Assembly: GCA_910579485.1 (NCBI GenBank)
Contig: CAJTVO010000089.1
Span: 1 to 14,371 of the forward strand
Source of the DNA: an uncultured Oscillospiraceae bacterium
GTDB taxonomy: Bacteria; Bacillota; Clostridia; Oscillospirales; Oscillospiraceae
Length of the DNA: 14,371 bases
Direction: 5' to 3'
In this document: one piece after another, positions 11,141-14,371 of the stretch
Layout: each line of letters opens with the position of its first letter
Numbering within the stretch: the first letter of the stretch is position 1
Notes under the pieces: model-generated
Told to the model about the DNA's origin: nothing
What the model saw: the letters and a program-made list of their open reading frames with translations, nothing else
The model's database searches: none
Made by a program: the position numbers and the translations under genes

Positions 11141-12796
11141 GTGGATACCTCAAAGCTGAAGAGTCTTTGGGAAAAGATCAAGGACTTTTTCAAAAATATG
11201 AGCAAGAAATTGCGCATCATACTGGCCGCTGCCCTGGCTGTGATCCTGATCGCTGTGATCGCGCTGTCGGTGACCATGAGCAAGAAGCCGTACACGCAGC
11301 TGTATGAGGGCCTGACGCCTACGGAAGTCAGCGAGATCATGACCTACTTCCAGAACAACGGCATAACGGATTATCAGGTCAACGGCAACGTGATCATGGT
11401 GCGCGACGATCAATACGCCGCACTGCTGATGCAGATGGCCCAGGCGGGCTATCCCAAGAACGCCAGCCTGTACGGCTCCTACTATGAACACGTGGGCGCG
11501 TTGTCCACCTCCTCCCAGGAGGCGCGGACCTGGCAGATCTCCGTCCAGGAGCGGCTGGAGGCCAGCATCCGCACGATACCCAACGTGCTGGACGTCCAGG
11601 TGTATATCAGCCCGGGACAGCAGCGTACCTACGTGCTGGAGGATGTCTCCACGGAGACCACCGCGTCGGTCAGTCTGCAGATGCGAAGCGGCACCATGCT
11701 CACTGACGATGAGGCCAACACCATCCGCTATCTGGTGAGCCGCGCCTGGTCCGGGATGACCTTGGACAGCGTGTCCATCACGGACAGCGCGGGCAACACC
11801 TACAACGCGGGGGAGGATTCCCCCAGCGATGCCGCCGAGCTCCAGTACCAGATGCAGGAGCGCACCAACAACCAGCTGCGCACCCAGATCAAGAATCTGC
11901 TGGACCCCCTCTACGGTGCGGACAACGTCAGCGTGGCGGTCAACTCCACCGTGGAGGTGGCCAAGCGCTACCGCGAGGACACGACCTACCGCCAGCCGGC
12001 CGGGTCCTATGAGAGCGGCGGTCTGATCGGCCACGAGATGGGCCAGTTCACCCTGACCAGGGATGGCATGGAGATGGTAGGCGGCGTGCCTGGCACCTCG
12101 ACCAACGCCGATATCCCCGACTATATCGTGGACGCCGCCCAGGGCGTGCAGAACGGCGATGGCGTATCCAGCTGGTATGAGCGGGACAATAATATCGACA
12201 CCACTGTAGAGCAAGTCGAGTACTATACGCCCCGGATCACCGATATCGGCGTGGCCGTCACCATCACCGCCAGCGAAGATGTGGCGGGCGAGGTGGACGA
12301 GGCGCGCCTGAGCGAGCACATCGCCACCGTCACCAACATCGGCGGCGAGGACCCGCAGGACCGGGTCAGCGTGCTGGTGGTGCCCCGTCAGGCGGAGCCC
12401 GTGGTGGATACGGCGCCTGCCGGCCTCTTTACGCCGGAGAACATGCCTTATCTGATCATCGCCGCCGTGGCCCTGCTGCTGCTGATCATCATCCTGGTGG
12501 TGATCCTCAGCATCCGCAGGAAGAAGAAGCAGAAGGAAGAGGAAGACCAGCGGATCATCGAGGAGCAGCTCAGCGAGCTGGGCGCCTCCGGGATGCTCAG
12601 CGAGCTTGGCATCGTCCCGCCGGGCGAGGAGGGGGCCCAGCCCCCGCCCACTACCGGCGCGGATATCATGGATATCAATACCGAGAAGAGCATGGAGCTG
12701 CGTAAGACGGTACGCCAGTTCGTACAGAACAACCCCGAGGTTGCGGCCCTCATGCTCAAGACCTGGCTGAAGGGAGGAGAGGACGACAATGGCTGA
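11141..12796 (+). CDS. fliF: FliF, flagellar MS-ring protein
   Basis: About 551 residues, typical for FliF. A first membrane helix lies at about 24-46 (LRIILAAALAVILIAVIALS), followed by the YscJ/FliF ring-building motif (YTQLYEGLTPTEVSEIMTYF, then a QYAALLMQMAQAGYPK stretch). A long periplasm-side region comes next, then a second membrane helix at about 434-462 (PYLIIAAVALLLLIIILVVI) before the basic RRKKK. The C-terminal RKTVRQFVQNNPEVAALMLK is the cytoplasmic FliG-binding tail. I chose GTG 11141 because GGGGGA lies seven nt upstream; TTG 11135 would put the ribosome-binding site almost on the start codon. The stop overlaps fliG by eight bases. Confidence 0.93.
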   Translation: MDTSKLKSLWEKIKDFFKNMSKKLRIILAAALAVILIAVIALSVTMSKKPYTQLYEGLTPTEVSEIMTYFQNNGITDYQVNGNVIMVRDDQYAALLMQMAQAGYPKNASLYGSYYEHVGALSTSSQEARTWQISVQERLEASIRTIPNVLDVQVYISPGQQRTYVLEDVSTETTASVSLQMRSGTMLTDDEANTIRYLVSRAWSGMTLDSVSITDSAGNTYNAGEDSPSDAAELQYQMQERTNNQLRTQIKNLLDPLYGADNVSVAVNSTVEVAKRYREDTTYRQPAGSYESGGLIGHEMGQFTLTRDGMEMVGGVPGTSTNADIPDYIVDAAQGVQNGDGVSSWYERDNNIDTTVEQVEYYTPRITDIGVAVTITASEDVAGEVDEARLSEHIATVTNIGGEDPQDRVSVLVVPRQAEPVVDTAPAGLFTPENMPYLIIAAVALLLLIIILVVILSIRRKKKQKEEEDQRIIEEQLSELGASGMLSELGIVPPGEEGAQPPPTTGADIMDINTEKSMELRKTVRQFVQNNPEVAALMLKTWLKGGEDDNG

Positions 12797-13805
12797 CGTC
12801 TTGAGACCGGAGCTGACCGGCCCCCAGAAGGCTGCGGCCGTCGTCGTCTCCCTGGGAGCGGATAAGGCATCCCTTATCTACCAATACATAGACGCCTCTG
12901 ACCTGGAGACCCTGACTCTGGAGGTGGCGCGCCTGGGGATGCTGGACGCACAGCAGACCGAGGACGTGCTCAGCGAGTTCTACCAGAGCTGCATGACCCA
13001 GAAGGCGGTCACCGAGGGCGGCCTGGAATATGCCCGTACCGTGCTGGAGAAGGCCTTCGGCGTGGCCACGGCCACCAGCCTGCTGGAGAAGGTGACCAAG
13101 AGCCTGAAAAACCGGGAGTTCGCGTTCCTGGACAAGGCGGACGTCAAGAGCTTGTACTCCGCCCTCCAGAACGAGCGTCCCCAGACTGTCGCGCTGGTGC
13201 TCAGCTACGTGGACCCCAGCAAGGCGGCGGGCGTCATCGAGCAGCTGCCGCCTGAGCGGCAGGTCCGGGTGGTGGAGTCCATCGCCACCATGGAGAGCGC
13301 CTCCCCTACCGCCGTGAAGATCATCGAGGCGGAGATGGAGAAGAAGTTCTCCAGTATGCTCACCACATCCAACGTCAAGGTGGGCGGCATCGATTACGTG
13401 GCCGGCATCATGAACAACCTGGATCGTTCCAGCGAGAAGGCCATCTTCGACCGCCTGGGCGTGAACAACGCCGAGCTGGCGGACGAGATCCGCAAGCGGA
13501 TGTTCGTCTTCGAGGATATCGTCACCATGGACGACCGGTCCGTCCAGCGCTTCGTCCGGGACTGCGACCCCAGAGACCTGGTGCTGGCCCTCAAGTCGGC
13601 CAACGGCGACGTGTCCAACAAGCTGTTCATGAACATGTCCGCCCGTATGGCGGAGAGCATCCGGGACGACCTGGAGATCACCACCAACGTCCGGATGAAG
13701 GACGTGGAAGATGCGCAGCAGCGGATCGTCGGCATCATCCGCGACCTGGAGGAGAAGAACGAGATCGTGATCCTGAAGGGCGGAAAGGACGATATCATTG
13801 CGTAA
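12789..13805 (+). CDS. fliG: FliG, rotor switch protein
   Basis: 338 residues, the standard FliG length, beginning in the fliF stop region. The N-terminal FliF-binding domain opens with LTGPQKAAAVVVSLGADKAS. The middle domain has ERPQ at 129-132, where EHPQ is the usual FliM-binding motif. A Gly-Gly hinge is at 199-200. The C-terminal torque domain carries the charged ridge KRMFVFEDIVTMDDRSVQRF (residues 236-255 in the order Lys-Arg, Glu-Asp, Asp-Asp-Arg, Arg). FliG interacts with the stator MotA to make torque and with FliM to switch direction. His-to-Arg in EHPQ is a departure from consensus but the surroundings are intact. The stop overlaps the fliH start by eight bases. Confidence 0.95.
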   Translation: MADVLRPELTGPQKAAAVVVSLGADKASLIYQYIDASDLETLTLEVARLGMLDAQQTEDVLSEFYQSCMTQKAVTEGGLEYARTVLEKAFGVATATSLLEKVTKSLKNREFAFLDKADVKSLYSALQNERPQTVALVLSYVDPSKAAGVIEQLPPERQVRVVESIATMESASPTAVKIIEAEMEKKFSSMLTTSNVKVGGIDYVAGIMNNLDRSSEKAIFDRLGVNNAELADEIRKRMFVFEDIVTMDDRSVQRFVRDCDPRDLVLALKSANGDVSNKLFMNMSARMAESIRDDLEITTNVRMKDVEDAQQRIVGIIRDLEEKNEIVILKGGKDDIIA

Positions 13806-14371
13806 CATACTCAAGGGGCTCCTCGACCCTGAGGCATACCGTTTCCCCAGCGCTGAGGAGCTGGAACTTGAGGCGGAATCCCCGCCGGAGGCTCCCGGCG
13901 AGGAGGAAGCGTGCGAGGACATAGCCGCCCCCCCCGGGGAGGAGGCGGTCCTGGAGGAGGAAGCGCCGCCCTCCGGCGAGGAGGCGTGCGCCGCCGCTCC
14001 CCAGGAGCAGCATACCGGGCCCGTGCAGTACGCACAGCTCCAGGCGGAGCTCATCCTGAAGCAGGCCAGGGAGGAAGCGGAGCAGCTTCTGGCCGGCGCC
14101 CGCGCCGCCGCCAAGGCGGAGCAGGAGGAGATCCGCATGGGCGCCCGGGACGAGGGCTACCGCGAGGGCTACGCCCAGGGCATCGGCAAGGCCATGGAGG
14201 ACGCCCAGCGGGACAAGGAAGTCGTGGCCGAGCGCTTGGAAAAAGAGGTGCAGGCCTTCCTGGAGAAGGCCGGCATGGCCCGGGAGGAGGTCCTGCTTCA
14301 GGCTCAGGACGAGCTGCTGGACCTGTGCATCGCCATCGCGGAGAAGGTGGTCCGGGTCAGCCTGAAGAGCA
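13798..14371 (+). CDS. fliH: FliH, export ATPase regulator (3' end outside the window)
   Basis: The frame is open from TTG 13798 to the window edge, 191 codons. AAAGGA about eight nt upstream supports the TTG, and no ATG comes before the conserved region. Residues 1-75 are acidic and Pro-rich with three related blocks (PPEAPGEEEAC, APPGEEAV, APPSGEEAC). A long helix follows, then the FliH glycine-repeat segment DEGYREGYAQGIGKAMEDAQ (about 119-138), and the C-terminal domain starts near LLDLCIAIAEKVVRVSLKS. FliH dimers bind FliI ATPase and the C-ring. The gene normally precedes fliI, which should lie just outside the window. Confidence 0.88.
   Translation, partial: MRNILKGLLDPEAYRFPSAEELELEAESPPEAPGEEEACEDIAAPPGEEAVLEEEAPPSGEEACAAAPQEQHTGPVQYAQLQAELILKQAREEAEQLLAGARAAAKAEQEEIRMGARDEGYREGYAQGIGKAMEDAQRDKEVVAERLEKEVQAFLEKAGMAREEVLLQAQDELLDLCIAIAEKVVRVSLKS

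Overview
The window is a piece of a GC-rich (about 60% in the genes) Gram-positive-type motile bacterium, most likely a gut Clostridia/Oscillospirales-like organism. I infer this from the flgM-flgN-flgK-flgL-DUF6470-fliW-csrA gene order, which is a Firmicutes arrangement, from the purine-rich Shine-Dalgarno sites, and from the high GC. The genus cannot be fixed from the sequence alone.

Left part (1-2220, leftward genes): an accessory module. Two paralogous AP2-domain proteins with a Cys-cluster N-terminus lie on either side of a complete tyrosine recombinase; the left AP2 gene runs off the window edge. Between that AP2 gene and the recombinase is a 238-bp segment bounded by two exact 20-bp inverted repeats. 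It holds a leftward terminator and an extended -10 promoter that now points right, away from the AP2 gene. This has the layout of an invertible promoter/terminator switch, read here in the OFF orientation for the AP2 gene. The recombinase leader can fold into a hairpin that hides its own ribosome-binding site.

Middle (2221-2865, leftward): a PilZ c-di-GMP effector of the YcgR/MotI type, with its own sigma-A promoter, a leader hairpin and a downstream terminator. It is divergent from the flagellar genes and probably links c-di-GMP to motor function.

Right part (3160-14371, rightward): two flagellar transcription units. The first is flgM, flgN, flgK, flgL, a DUF6470 gene, fliW and csrA, ending at a strong terminator at 9363-9410. 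It encodes the anti-sigma-28 factor, the chaperone for the hook-filament junction proteins, the junction proteins themselves, and the FliW/CsrA flagellin control pair. FlgK and FlgL are both unusually long because of central insertions; the FlgL insertion is a three-fold repeat. The second unit starts after a 385-bp regulatory gap with a sigma-A-like promoter and a possible attenuator: flgB, flgC, fliE, fliF, fliG and the start of fliH, which encode the proximal rod, MS ring, rotor switch and export ATPase regulator. Tight stop/start overlaps (flgM/flgN, fliW/csrA, fliF/fliG, fliG/fliH) support co-translation. No tRNA, rRNA, CRISPR array or insertion sequence was seen.
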